From a virus, in IMG/VR virus record IMGVR_UViG_3300034082_004192, positions 1-64,000 of that record: DNA of 64,000 nt. One strand, written 5' to 3'. A program made the position numbers and the translations under genes. The notes beneath the pieces were generated by a model. It worked only from the letters and a program-made list of their open reading frames with translations, did no database searches and was not told the origin of the DNA. Of this stretch, positions 17,138 to 26,260 are shown piece after piece. Numbering within the stretch: position 1 is the stretch's first letter; each line of letters opens with the position of its first letter.

Positions 17138-19249
17138 TTATCTTCTATTTAAATTGACCATTTTTGATCTTGGCAATCTAATCATAATTTTAGATGTTAA
17201 GCATTCAAATGCTACAGCAGCGACTGCATCACAAATATCATCTTTATATCCAGAAAGTGCCTCAATGTAATATCTTTTGCCTTTCCATTTTTTCTGCAAA
17301 AATAAAAATTGAATTTTTGCTTCTTGTATTTCATTTAAAGATATAAGCCTATTATCTAAATCTCTATATTCTCCACCAGGCAAATCATAAATATCAATTC
17401 GGTCATCACGGATTAATTGTGATAATTCAGTGTAAATTTTTTCCTTGTATTCTTTATTAAATTGGCGCTCTACAATTGGGACTCTTCTTGATTGCAATTT
17501 AATTAATGATGATTGAGAATTCCATTGATCAATAGAAACTTGCTTGAATTTGAATTTATGATGTAAATCGATTACATAATCTTCAACTTCGCTTTCTTTT
17601 ACAGGTTGATTTTTAGTTTTAGGATTCCAAAAATGTACATGATCAATCACAACTCTTTTGAGTGGTTGAAAATCAGGCCCAATTTGACCATACATATTTT
17701 CAGTATGAGCAATTACAAGAGCGTAGTAGTCTGACGTTCTGGCAGGGTCTAAGTGGCAAAAATATTCAAAATGTCCCTCTGCCATTTCTTTTCTTTTGAC
17801 CATAGACATTGAAGCGAACATTCTGTCTATATCTTCAGAATTAAACATAGGGTCAGAGGATGAAGCACCAAATTCAGCTCCATACTGCATCTGAAATTCT
17901 TGAGGATCTTTCTTCTTTTGCCCATCCAACCATTCTTTGTCAATGTTTGGATTTGTAAGCCAAGTAGGAAGTCTCATCACAAGAGTTGTTGGATCTTCTT
18001 GTCTATTTTCGTGAAGATCATATAACAACCCAAGAGGACCTTTAGGGTTGGAAAGAAGCATCATTTTGCCATCTTTACCAAATGTAGCAAGAGATGGCTT
18101 TAAGTCATCATAAAGAGCGTAGTCAACACCAGATTCAGGATTATCTCCAGCCATAGCAGCAACTTCGTCCATAATAATTGCCCAACAAGTTAAACCAACA
18201 AGACCTGAAGCATTACTACTACCACATCGCAATACCAAAGAACCCGCAAAAAGATTGATATTTTGCTCTTTTCTTCTTACATTCTCTTCTCTATCATGTT
18301 CTGTATAAAATCGCATTTCAAGCTCTGTATCTTTGCCAATATAAGGAGCAAAGAATGGAGAAGCTAGAACTGTTTGTTTGATTTTTGAGAAGATTGCTTT
18401 TTTAGCCTGTTCTTCATTACGAGCAACATTGAGAAGAACAACTTCATCAAATTCCATCAAGCCATATCTAGCTTGAGGGTGACCCATAGAAATCAATCTA
18501 TATAATTCATAAAGAGCCATAGCAGACACAAGGAATGACTTACCCGAACGTCTGCCAAGCACTAAAACTAATTCTTCAAATTTATATCTTTTTTTGCATT
18601 TTTCTTGAACTTGCATCCTTAATTTTGGGTCAAATTCTTCGGAATAAAGTAAGTCGAATTCACTTTGAAAAGCATCAATTATTGGTCTTGCTTCTAATAC
18701 CTCAACTTGTCTTTCAGCATCTGGGTTAGTTGCTTCATCTTTTGCAAATTTATATCTTTCATCTCTAACTTCATTTTTAAGACGCTTACATTGAAGACAA
18801 GGTGAATTGACGACATTGAAAATTGTTTTGAATTGTCTTTTTTCTGCACGGGCTTTTAAAAATTCATTTTCGTTCTTTTGGATATAATCCCAAACACATC
18901 CTTTGCAATCTTCTTGATTGTCAGATTCATTTATTACAAGGTTAGTATTGCCTTCTTGCCCCATATAAAAACATTTAAGTATAAGTTTTTGCCAAGGATA
19001 AGGTCTTAGATTACAAAAATATGGATGTTCAATAAATGTAATAATGTCTACAATTTGGTCAGGGTTAAATCTGTCTTTAGGAGGTTTGACTGGAGGTGCT
19101 ACTTCTTGTCTTGTAGCAGGAGCAATTTCATCTACAAAATCTTCGGCATATTCCGTGCCTTTGAATAATTCTGTAACTGAATTTGCTTGCTGTAATAATT
19201 GACTTCGTAATTCGTTTGAAGATTTAACGACTGGAGTTGGCTTTCTCAT
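17138..19249 (-). CDS. terL: Terminase large subunit (ATPase-nuclease packaging motor)
   Basis: 703 residues. The packaging ATPase is clear: a Q-motif-like segment PYPWQKLILKCF near residue 84, Walker A LGRRSGKS at 231-238, Walker B IIMDE at 358-362, and the coupling motif LLSNPKG at 398-404. The nuclease half begins with HLDPARTSDYYALVIAH near residue 505, an RNase H-type first acidic strand, and continues with further acidic motifs. An unusual insertion before Walker A carries two CxxC pairs (C115/C118 and C151/C154), a likely zinc knuckle. The start overlaps the stop of the probable small terminase by one base. It docks on the portal and pumps DNA into the prohead. Confidence 0.92.
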   Translation of the reverse strand: MRKPTPVVKSSNELRSQLLQQANSVTELFKGTEYAEDFVDEIAPATRQEVAPPVKPPKDRFNPDQIVDIITFIEHPYFCNLRPYPWQKLILKCFYMGQEGNTNLVINESDNQEDCKGCVWDYIQKNENEFLKARAEKRQFKTIFNVVNSPCLQCKRLKNEVRDERYKFAKDEATNPDAERQVEVLEARPIIDAFQSEFDLLYSEEFDPKLRMQVQEKCKKRYKFEELVLVLGRRSGKSFLVSAMALYELYRLISMGHPQARYGLMEFDEVVLLNVARNEEQAKKAIFSKIKQTVLASPFFAPYIGKDTELEMRFYTEHDREENVRRKEQNINLFAGSLVLRCGSSNASGLVGLTCWAIIMDEVAAMAGDNPESGVDYALYDDLKPSLATFGKDGKMMLLSNPKGPLGLLYDLHENRQEDPTTLVMRLPTWLTNPNIDKEWLDGQKKKDPQEFQMQYGAEFGASSSDPMFNSEDIDRMFASMSMVKRKEMAEGHFEYFCHLDPARTSDYYALVIAHTENMYGQIGPDFQPLKRVVIDHVHFWNPKTKNQPVKESEVEDYVIDLHHKFKFKQVSIDQWNSQSSLIKLQSRRVPIVERQFNKEYKEKIYTELSQLIRDDRIDIYDLPGGEYRDLDNRLISLNEIQEAKIQFLFLQKKWKGKRYYIEALSGYKDDICDAVAAVAFECLTSKIMIRLPRSKMVNLNRR

Positions 19250-19929
19250 TAATTATCTTGTTGGATCTTATTTCTCAAAGCTACAATTTCTTCTCTGATA
19301 ATTCTTTTATCTGCTTCACTTTCCATTTTTTCGTGAAGATTAGCTAAAATTTCAAATATATTGATGTCAAAGATTCCACGATTATCTCTCGAGTCTTTGA
19401 CATTGAGAATTTTAGAAATTAATTTCTCAACCATAGCTGCTCTTTTAAGTTTCATGTCATTATTTTTAGAGCAGTCAATGCCACGAACATCATCAAGTTC
19501 TACAAGTAAAGCAGTAAGGGCTAATTGATGTTCACGAAAAATCCATGGAGCGATAAGTTCTTCTCTTTGTTCGTAGTTCTTAAGACCAGAAGTTGAGATT
19601 TTTTTGAAATCACAGTGTTGTTCCATATGAGTATTAATTTGCATCCAGTTCATCTGTGCATCAAAATACTGATGGAAAAATCTAATTACCGATTGATTTT
19701 TTCTTCCACTGTCTAAATATACGTGTTCTACTAAATCTCTAAATGGTGAAGTACAAATCGCACATCTAGGTTCTATGAATTGAGGATAAGATATATCACT
19801 CATATTGTCAGGAGGAAGAGGCATTAATGGCTTATCGCCTTCTTTCAAATCCCTGAACATTCTCGATGGTTTCTTGGGTCCTTCATCAGGAACAATAAGA
19901 GCATCTACAGTTTCTTTTTTCGATTCCAT
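19249..19929 (-). CDS. Putative terminase small subunit
   Basis: 226 residues, encoded directly before and overlapping the large terminase gene, the usual place of the DNA-recognition subunit. The centre has a Cys/His group (RCAICTSPFRDLVEHVY...HMEQHCDF, about residues 55-105) that may bind zinc. It is embedded in helices that could form a helix-turn-helix (KNQSVIRFFHQYFD). The C-terminal half is a long helical region (KRAAMVEKLISKILNV, EKMESEADKRIIREEIVAL) as expected for oligomerisation. I do not recognise the family by sequence, so the call rests on synteny, size and helical layout. Confidence 0.5.
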   Translation of the reverse strand: MESKKETVDALIVPDEGPKKPSRMFRDLKEGDKPLMPLPPDNMSDISYPQFIEPRCAICTSPFRDLVEHVYLDSGRKNQSVIRFFHQYFDAQMNWMQINTHMEQHCDFKKISTSGLKNYEQREELIAPWIFREHQLALTALLVELDDVRGIDCSKNNDMKLKRAAMVEKLISKILNVKDSRDNRGIFDINIFEILANLHEKMESEADKRIIREEIVALRNKIQQDN

Positions 19930-19948
19930 TTCTTTAGTTATACAAGCA

Positions 19949-19976
19949 AAACAAGCCGCATAAATGCGGCTTGTTT
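19949..19976 (-). terminator. Hairpin terminator before terminase genes
   Basis: A twelve-base-pair perfect stem (core CAAGCCGCA/TGCGGCTTG, 19949-19960 with 19965-19976) and a four-base loop lie about 20 bases after the stop of the 237-residue gene. On the minus strand the stem ends in TTT. It separates that gene from the terminase operon. Confidence 0.75.
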
Positions 19977-19995
19977 CTTTCTGTTAGGATATAAA

Positions 19996-20709
19996 TTAGT
20001 CTTTTAAGGCTCTTTTGAGTCTTTGATATGGAGAAACTGTATCTACAGCTTTTACCATAAATTCGTCAGCAAGACCAAAATCAACATAATTCCCGCCTAT
20101 AAATTTATCACTGGATGAAGTTGCATTTGTCAAATCAACTTCAGCAGTTCCCTTCTTCATGGATACAACATATTTATTTTTAGAAGCTGTTTTAATTTGA
20201 GCTTCTTGAGATTGTGCTAAAAGAACATTGTTAAGAAGTGTTTCTTCAATAAAAGGCTTTAAAGATGCATGAAGATTTCCTCTTCCAGTTCTACTTTCTT
20301 TAGCAGCTTCAGTAATTCTTAACCAAAATCCAAGCCCTTTTTCGTCAGTTTTTACAATTGAATGAGGACCAGTGCAAAGTCTCTTGACAAATTCCTTCGC
20401 AGATAATTTGGTCAAAGATCTTTCAATAATAGGAGCGCAGTCAGAATATCTTGTTGGGACTACAGCAACTTCGATAGCAGTATTTTGTGCAACTTCTTCA
20501 GCACTATCAAATAATTTAGAAGCTACTCTGTTTGCAATGTCTAAATCAAAATTATCAGCTGCAAGTAATTCTACAACTTCGGACTTTTCAAAACCTTGAT
20601 TTTTGTATTTTTGAGCTTGACTATTGGCAACAACGAAAACACCATCATTATGTGACTTTAATTCATTGCGCCAGTTGTAAATCATGTCATTTGTGTTATT
20701 TTCAGACAC
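19996..20709 (-). CDS. Unknown protein, first gene of the head-side block
   Basis: 237 residues from a GTG start at 20709, supported by GGGAGA upstream. Helical N-terminal half (SEVVELLAADNFDLDIANRVA), a middle with LSAKEFVKRLCTGPHSIV and RITEAAKESRTGRGNLH, then a beta-like tail (NKYVVSMKKGTAEVDL) ending in FMVKAVDTVSPYQRLKRALKD. It carries an IKTASK motif like those in the virion proteins. It is separated from the terminase genes by a terminator and faces the plus-strand metallopeptidase gene across a 176-base divergent spacer. Family not recognised. Confidence 0.5.
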   Translation of the reverse strand: MSENNTNDMIYNWRNELKSHNDGVFVVANSQAQKYKNQGFEKSEVVELLAADNFDLDIANRVASKLFDSAEEVAQNTAIEVAVVPTRYSDCAPIIERSLTKLSAKEFVKRLCTGPHSIVKTDEKGLGFWLRITEAAKESRTGRGNLHASLKPFIEETLLNNVLLAQSQEAQIKTASKNKYVVSMKKGTAEVDLTNATSSSDKFIGGNYVDFGLADEFMVKAVDTVSPYQRLKRALKD

Positions 20710-20885
20710 TTATCTTATCTCCCTTAGATTTTTTTGATCCCCACCAACAAAAGGACTTAAATAAATAAACCTCTAGACGTGCTTGAAAAGTCGTAGAGGT
20801 TTTTGTGGAACATATTAGTATAATACGAGAATTTCAAAAATATATTCCAAAGGTTAAATTAGTACATTTGTAAAATAAAAAATAT
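20710..20885. other. Divergent intergenic region with hairpin and promoter-like sequence
   Basis: This 176-base AT-rich spacer separates the minus-strand head block from the plus-strand metallopeptidase gene. It holds a hairpin near 20769-20801 (CCTCTAGAC pairing with GTCGTAGAGG with one bulged base) and, on the plus strand, a TATAAT at 20819-20824 that could be a -10 element; no good -35 is visible. The plus-strand gene has no Shine-Dalgarno sequence. Divergent promoters are likely here, but their exact positions are uncertain. Confidence 0.4.
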
Positions 20886-23597
20886 ATGTGGTACTCAAAA
20901 ATTATCGAATCTGCAACAGCCTGGGACGTTTTATCTACTAAAGAAGTTTTGTGGGCTGGCTCTTTCTCTAGAACTTTCAAAGATTTTTCATTTTACGATC
21001 CAAATGAAAACCCTACTATGACTGCTATGCTCAAGTTTATAGGAGATATAGAAAAGGGCAGAACTGGTGATTCAATTATTGATAAATATCTTGAGAAAGC
21101 GAAAAATGACGGCAGTACTTTGTCTGACATTTCAATTTTTTCTTATAATTTATCAAAATTTATTGATAATGAAATGAAAAAACAAGGAAGTTCTGCTAAT
21201 ACAGATATGATGAAAGTATTAGACTTTCTTGGCAAACTCAATGAATATATAAAATCAAGAGGCGGAAATGGCATAGAACTTGGTGATAGAATTCCAGATA
21301 TTGACAAAGTAAAATCATCTGTCAATAGCACTCTTGGTATGGGATTTACCACATTAAATTTACTCTTGAAAAAAGGCACGAGTATGAATGAGGCACTAGC
21401 TATGTTTATCATTCGTGGAGATGATGTTAACTTACTAGGATATCCTCTTTCTCAACAAAGAAACTTGCTTGTTTATCAACTTCTTGAAGCCAGACCAGAA
21501 TTAGAATATTTTCAAAATCAAGAAAATGTTGTAAATTTAATTAGACGTGGAGAGGGAAAATTCTATTTTCCAAACATCAAAGAATACATTTTTTCAGGTA
21601 TTACCGAAAGCAAAATTTTAGAAATTGTTTTTGAGTTATTATTGAAAGATTTTGATCAAGTAGATGTTGCAAGTATGCTTCACTATCTTCCAAACAAAAC
21701 TCAAATTAACGTAGCTGTAAAAATCGATGAATACCCACAGTACGATAGATTTTGCCAAAATATAGCAGAAAAGTTATACTCAAGTATCGGTGAGTATGAT
21801 TTTGATCAAGATGTTTTATTAATAAGAAAACTTAAATCTTTCAAAAAATTTATGGATCTTATTGATAGTAAAGGTGATCAATGCTCTCCTTTATTTATAA
21901 TCAAGGGAATTGCAAAACCACAAGTTATTATAAATTATTTAGATAAAAATCCAGAAGATTATGAAAAATTTGATGTTAATTTATTAGACAGCCTTGGCAG
22001 TGAAATTAAAAACCAAATTCAACAAAAAGGCAAAGCTGCAAAAGCCAGAATTCAATCTGATGGTTTTGCTCTTTTAGAAAAAGCACAACAAGAAGGAGTT
22101 ATAAAAATAATTAAAGCTTCTGACACTGCTTTTAATTATGCTTACGGAAAAGGACCAAAAAGAGACCCAGCACCACAAGGTATGTCTGAAAGCGAACAAA
22201 GACAAAAAGAAAAGTCTGATGAAATATTTTCAAAGTTCCAACAGTCATATGAAGATCGTATGCAACAAGAAGCTCCATTTGCTGGCGTAAGTACTGAAGA
22301 TATAAGTAAATATGCTGATCAAATGGTGATTGTAGAATTTAGCACTTATAGCTTAAAGAATTTTATGCGAGAAAATAATGTGCCTAAATTAAAAATAGGT
22401 CCTGTAGATTTTACTGATGAGAAATGGGGTGGATTATTTGTACCTAAATTTCCAACAAAAGATATGGGTCCACGTCCAGCAATTATTATCAAAACAGATA
22501 TATGGTCTCAATTAGCTTTTCATAGAAAATTAGCTGAAAATATTGGAATGGATGCTAATCATTATCTTGAAGCCACTAAAAGACACGAAGTAGCTCACGC
22601 ATTACAGTATCTTCAATCTGGAGATTTGATGATGGAAGATTCTGTAGCTTTAAATCCAGAATTGACTCCTGAAGAAGCTTACATATCTGATCCTTCTGAA
22701 CTATATGCAAGAATTCACGGAGATATACCTTATCTGGCTAGAATCTTTGATGCTCATATTGGAAAATTGATGGCAGATCCAAAAATCTATCAAGCTGCCA
22801 AAGAACAATGGATTCTAGATATCCAGGATGAAATGATTCACTTGATGTCAGGTGGAACAAATGCTAAAAGATTACTTGAAGATATGGAGACTGGTAGATT
22901 TGGAACTTACACCTCATCTACAGGACAAACAATTACATTAACTGATCCTCTTGAAGTAATTAATAAAAAATTACAGCGTCAAAGAAACAGATTGGAAATG
23001 ATTTTTCACGAGACTTTTCAAATTCAAGGAAGACGTGATTATAGAAGAGGGTTGATTGGTAAGAAAAATCAATTAGCTCAACAAATTGAATCTACCCCTA
23101 TTTATTCTTCTGAAAGAACCAAACTCGAAAAAGAATTAAAAGAAGTTGAAACAAATTTAGTTGAATCAGGGAGAATGCTTATCTTTGATGTGAAAGATGT
23201 ATCTGAGGCTGTAGTTGAGGGATATTTAGCAGATTACTATAGCAAAATTGCGAAAGCTGTAGCAGATGGCTTACTTACAACAGATACAATTAATCCTCAA
23301 GGCGAAGATCAAAGAGTAGAAAATCAGCAATTACGTGAAGAAGCTAAAAAACAAGAACCACCAACAGCACAAGACATTAAACAACACGCAAGATTTCAAA
23401 TTCAACAAACAGAGCCTATCCCGAGTGGCAGAAAGATTGACGTTATTATTCCAAGATATAAAGGTACTGGAAGACCACCTGGCAATTTTCCAGGCTTTGA
23501 TGATGCAGAAAAAGATGATCAACAAGTTGATATTACTATAGAAAGAAAAGAAGACAAAATTGCTAGCGTTTTCAATTACAGAAAATTAATCAAATAA
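20886..23597 (+). CDS. Large tagged protein with HExxH metallopeptidase-like motif
   Basis: 903 residues, one of the few plus-strand genes. It begins MWYSKIIES, similar to the MWYK/R tags at 31756, 33710 and 10072. The first 470 residues are helical with no known motif. Residues 567-571 are HEVAH in the setting TKRHEVAHALQYLQSGDL, a zinc-peptidase signature. A downstream Glu605 in DPSELYARIHG could be the third ligand, as in gluzincins. The C-terminal part has coiled-coil stretches (near residues 700-760) and a Lys/Gln-rich tail. No signal peptide is present, so if it is an enzyme it acts inside the host cell or is carried in the virion. It ends 12 bases inside the convergent sigma-factor gene. 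Protease activity is inferred from the motif alone. Confidence 0.6.
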   Translation: MWYSKIIESATAWDVLSTKEVLWAGSFSRTFKDFSFYDPNENPTMTAMLKFIGDIEKGRTGDSIIDKYLEKAKNDGSTLSDISIFSYNLSKFIDNEMKKQGSSANTDMMKVLDFLGKLNEYIKSRGGNGIELGDRIPDIDKVKSSVNSTLGMGFTTLNLLLKKGTSMNEALAMFIIRGDDVNLLGYPLSQQRNLLVYQLLEARPELEYFQNQENVVNLIRRGEGKFYFPNIKEYIFSGITESKILEIVFELLLKDFDQVDVASMLHYLPNKTQINVAVKIDEYPQYDRFCQNIAEKLYSSIGEYDFDQDVLLIRKLKSFKKFMDLIDSKGDQCSPLFIIKGIAKPQVIINYLDKNPEDYEKFDVNLLDSLGSEIKNQIQQKGKAAKARIQSDGFALLEKAQQEGVIKIIKASDTAFNYAYGKGPKRDPAPQGMSESEQRQKEKSDEIFSKFQQSYEDRMQQEAPFAGVSTEDISKYADQMVIVEFSTYSLKNFMRENNVPKLKIGPVDFTDEKWGGLFVPKFPTKDMGPRPAIIIKTDIWSQLAFHRKLAENIGMDANHYLEATKRHEVAHALQYLQSGDLMMEDSVALNPELTPEEAYISDPSELYARIHGDIPYLARIFDAHIGKLMADPKIYQAAKEQWILDIQDEMIHLMSGGTNAKRLLEDMETGRFGTYTSSTGQTITLTDPLEVINKKLQRQRNRLEMIFHETFQIQGRRDYRRGLIGKKNQLAQQIESTPIYSSERTKLEKELKEVETNLVESGRMLIFDVKDVSEAVVEGYLADYYSKIAKAVADGLLTTDTINPQGEDQRVENQQLREEAKKQEPPTAQDIKQHARFQIQQTEPIPSGRKIDVIIPRYKGTGRPPGNFPGFDDAEKDDQQVDITIERKEDKIASVFNYRKLIK

Positions 23598-24152
23598 GAA
23601 ATCTTCACCAAGAATTAGTTTCATTTGTTCAAGGGCTTTTGATAATCTTTTTGAAAAAGCCCCTTGAGTAATACCTAGAGTTTCAGCACATTCTTTTTGA
23701 TCTAATCCATCGAAGAAATAGACTTGGATTACTTCCTTGCTTTTTTCACTCAATTGATCCATAGCTTGATGTATACAAATTACATTGTCAATCTTATTAA
23801 ATGGATCTTCATATTCTTCAGGAAAATAATCATCATCTGAAATTTCTTCTTTTGGGAAATATTTATCAGCGGTATATCTGAATAAATTTATGTCTATTCT
23901 TGTTGATAAGAAATAAGAAAAATAAGATAACTTTGGATCATATTGGTCGATTAATTTCTTGAGAACAAATATAGAATCACTTAAAATATCTTCTCTATGC
24001 GAAGAAAGCCGAGATTCTTTTTGAACAATTCTTTTAACTGATGAAATAAAGAGAGGTTTATAGAATTCATATAATTCAAAAAGTGCTTCTTCATTTCCAG
24101 CTTTGTATTTATGTAAAAGCTGGTTGATCTCATCGTAATTATTCTCGGCCAT
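23586..24152 (-). CDS. Sigma-70 family RNA polymerase sigma factor (ECF-like)
   Basis: 188 residues. Region 2: a helix AGNEEALFELYEFYKPLF, then REDILSDSIFVLKKLIDQYDPKLSYFSYFLSTRI, where LSYFSYFLSTRI fits the 2.3/2.4 promoter-melting helix. An acidic linker follows (ISDDDYFPEEYEDPF). Region 4: LSEKSKEVIQVYFFDGLDQKECAETLGITQGAFSKRL is the segment, a typical -35 recognition helix-turn-helix. It would redirect host RNA polymerase to phage promoters. It is the last gene of the operon carrying the clamp and a probable clamp-loader subunit, suggesting middle- or late-gene control. Confidence 0.85.
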   Translation of the reverse strand: MAENNYDEINQLLHKYKAGNEEALFELYEFYKPLFISSVKRIVQKESRLSSHREDILSDSIFVLKKLIDQYDPKLSYFSYFLSTRIDINLFRYTADKYFPKEEISDDDYFPEEYEDPFNKIDNVICIHQAMDQLSEKSKEVIQVYFFDGLDQKECAETLGITQGAFSKRLSKALEQMKLILGEDFLFD

Positions 24153-24159
24153 ACAGAGA

Positions 24160-25161
24160 TTATACAGAGGTGAGTTTTGAAATTAGAATGGGAACTGAAT
24201 GATTGACTGAACCATTTGAGCGTAAATCAATAATACTATCAACAAGCAAAGTAATCATTTTCGAGTATTGCGCTGGGCTGTACATATTATCTTTGCTCGA
24301 TTGGATACGAATTCTTATGGGATTTTGAACTTTCACTGTGAAAGTAGGCTCTTTGTATTCATCACTTAAATACTTGCCCAGCAAATCCCGTAATTCAACT
24401 TTTTCTTGAACTTCAGTAAAGTGGTGATATTTCTTATTAGTCTCTGATATAACAAGCATAAAGTTTAATTGACTTAATAAGACAAGTAAGAATCCTTGCT
24501 CTCCCATAGAATCAATAAGAAGATCTATTTTTGTCAAGCAATAATCCAAATTCTTATTCATCAGTTGTTCGATAAATTCGAATATGTCGCATTCTTCATT
24601 GAAAGACGCATTTTGGATGTCACGCAGAAATATTTTGTCTGTGTAAGAAATTATCTTTTCTAATTCCTTGAAAAGAATATCAATGTCATAGCAGATAATT
24701 TCTTTCTTACTGCCTGATTGCTTAGACTTGATACGCAATACAGGGCAGACCTCAACAAGATGATTCAAAGTCTCACCATTGATGTTTGCGTTGTTTTTTA
24801 ACACATAATTATTTATATGACGTTTGAGTGCATTGAAATCTCCGACAAGTGGATAACTACAATCAAAAATCAAGTTATTCTTCTTGGCTTTTGCTATAAG
24901 AGACAATCTTCCATCAAAACTATCATCTTCATACAAAATGACGTGATTGCTGCCTAATTTCTCACTCTTTTCTTGAATAAGCTTGATATCTTCATTAGAA
25001 ATATTTGTATGAATATATACATTTTTATTATCAAAGAATTTAGAATAATTATTAATTATCTTTTCAACATTGTTATCAATAAGAAGAATAAGACCAGGGA
25101 ATTCTTCCTTGATCTTATTCAATGCTAGAGTTGTTGATCCGTAATAAATTCTTGGAAACAT
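24160..25161 (-). CDS. Putative DNA polymerase III delta-like clamp-loader subunit
   Basis: 333 residues. Sequence identity to HolA is not obvious, but the layout fits: no Walker motif, a Rossmann-like N-terminal third (GLILLIDNNVEKII, NHVILYEDDS), then a segment GDFNALKRHINNYVLKNN followed by INGETLNHLVEVC. That segment corresponds to the region in delta that binds between AAA lid and collar (compare the usual pattern of an aliphatic helix followed by LVE-x-hydrophobic). The C-terminal third is helical like the collar. It sits one base after the DnaN gene and upstream of a sigma gene, and DnaX is in the same operon, so a delta subunit is the missing piece. An unrelated replication protein remains possible. 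Confidence 0.5.
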   Translation of the reverse strand: MFPRIYYGSTTLALNKIKEEFPGLILLIDNNVEKIINNYSKFFDNKNVYIHTNISNEDIKLIQEKSEKLGSNHVILYEDDSFDGRLSLIAKAKKNNLIFDCSYPLVGDFNALKRHINNYVLKNNANINGETLNHLVEVCPVLRIKSKQSGSKKEIICYDIDILFKELEKIISYTDKIFLRDIQNASFNEECDIFEFIEQLMNKNLDYCLTKIDLLIDSMGEQGFLLVLLSQLNFMLVISETNKKYHHFTEVQEKVELRDLLGKYLSDEYKEPTFTVKVQNPIRIRIQSSKDNMYSPAQYSKMITLLVDSIIDLRSNGSVNHSVPILISKLTSV

Positions 25162-25162
25162 A

Positions 25163-26260
25163 TTAATCCATTGGGAAAAGAATGTGCTTAAAGTTTTCAG
25201 CTTCGAGCATCAATAAAATAAAATCATTATGCTTTATAAAATTAAGTTTTAATTTCTTGCTATCGAGCAAATCCAAAACTCTTATCAAATGAGAAGAAAC
25301 ATAAGATACAGATAAAATTTCATAATTTTCAACTTCAATGGTATCTACAACAGCATTTTTTTCATTACTTGTTGCTGATATCACGATCTTGTTGATGTCA
25401 AGAGTTAAGTTTATCATATGAGAATTTGTAATATTGGATACAAACTTAACACTCTTTACCAATGCATCTTTTTCTAAATCGAGTGAAAGAAAAAATTGAT
25501 CACTGAAAAATTGATTGAAGTTTGAAAAGATCTTCTCGTAAGTATTTTTCTCAAGATTGCAAGATAATTCTCCACCATTCCAGGTCAAATAAATTTTGCT
25601 ATTATAAAGAGAGAAAACGATGCCAGGTATTTTTTCAATATAATAAAGAACTACATCTGAAATTGTTTTGGAAATCAGATAAGATTGTTGTAATTCATAT
25701 TTTTTACCAAACACGCTAATTCTATGCTTGTCTGAAGATTGAGTGTTTATTTTTCCATCTTCTATAAACCAAAGAATAGAAGTGTAAGGATGTTCATCAA
25801 AATCAGGTGCGCAAGAAAATGAAGTCATTTTTATACTGTGAACAAAATCATCTGCTGTAATATCTAGCGTTTCTAAATCTTGAGAAAAACTAACAATAAA
25901 ATTATCAACAGGAACGGTAGCCAAAGATACTCTAGTTTTCTTGTTTCCAAAGATGAGTAAATTGTCGGCAGGGCTATAAATAAATTGAACTTCTTCTGTT
26001 GGAAAGTTATTTAAAGCATTGAAAAAAGAAGACACGTCTAAGCCAAATGTTCCATCTTCTGTAGGTTGAACATTTGTAAGTAAAAACTTTGAACAACAGA
26101 AATTGTTTTCTGTCTGTACGTAAAGCTTCCCATCAATTGAATGAAAAATAAGACTACTTGATGCAGCTTTATTTTCACGCATAGATAGCTTCGATTTTTC
26201 GATTTTATTAAGTAAGGCAAAACAAACGAGATGTTCTGCCTTATTCAACTTAAATTTCAA
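25163..26260 (-). CDS. dnaN: DNA polymerase sliding clamp (beta/DnaN-like)
   Basis: 365 residues from a TTG start at 26260, the length of bacterial beta clamps. The longer open frame to 26320 would overlap the adenylosuccinate synthetase by about 60 bases and begin with residues unlike any clamp. The TTG instead overlaps that gene's TGA, a typical coupled junction. The sequence begins with strand and helix KFKLNKAEHLVCFALLNKI and proceeds through repeated beta segments (SSFFNALNNFPTEEVQFIY, RVSLATVPVDNF) as in the three-domain clamp ring. It ends HNDFILLMLEAENFKHILFPMD, where the final hydrophobic strand fits the clamp C-terminus. It tethers the phage DnaE to DNA and may also help late transcription given its sigma-gene neighbours. 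Confidence 0.75.
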   Translation of the reverse strand: MKFKLNKAEHLVCFALLNKIEKSKLSMRENKAASSSLIFHSIDGKLYVQTENNFCCSKFLLTNVQPTEDGTFGLDVSSFFNALNNFPTEEVQFIYSPADNLLIFGNKKTRVSLATVPVDNFIVSFSQDLETLDITADDFVHSIKMTSFSCAPDFDEHPYTSILWFIEDGKINTQSSDKHRISVFGKKYELQQSYLISKTISDVVLYYIEKIPGIVFSLYNSKIYLTWNGGELSCNLEKNTYEKIFSNFNQFFSDQFFLSLDLEKDALVKSVKFVSNITNSHMINLTLDINKIVISATSNEKNAVVDTIEVENYEILSVSYVSSHLIRVLDLLDSKKLKLNFIKHNDFILLMLEAENFKHILFPMD

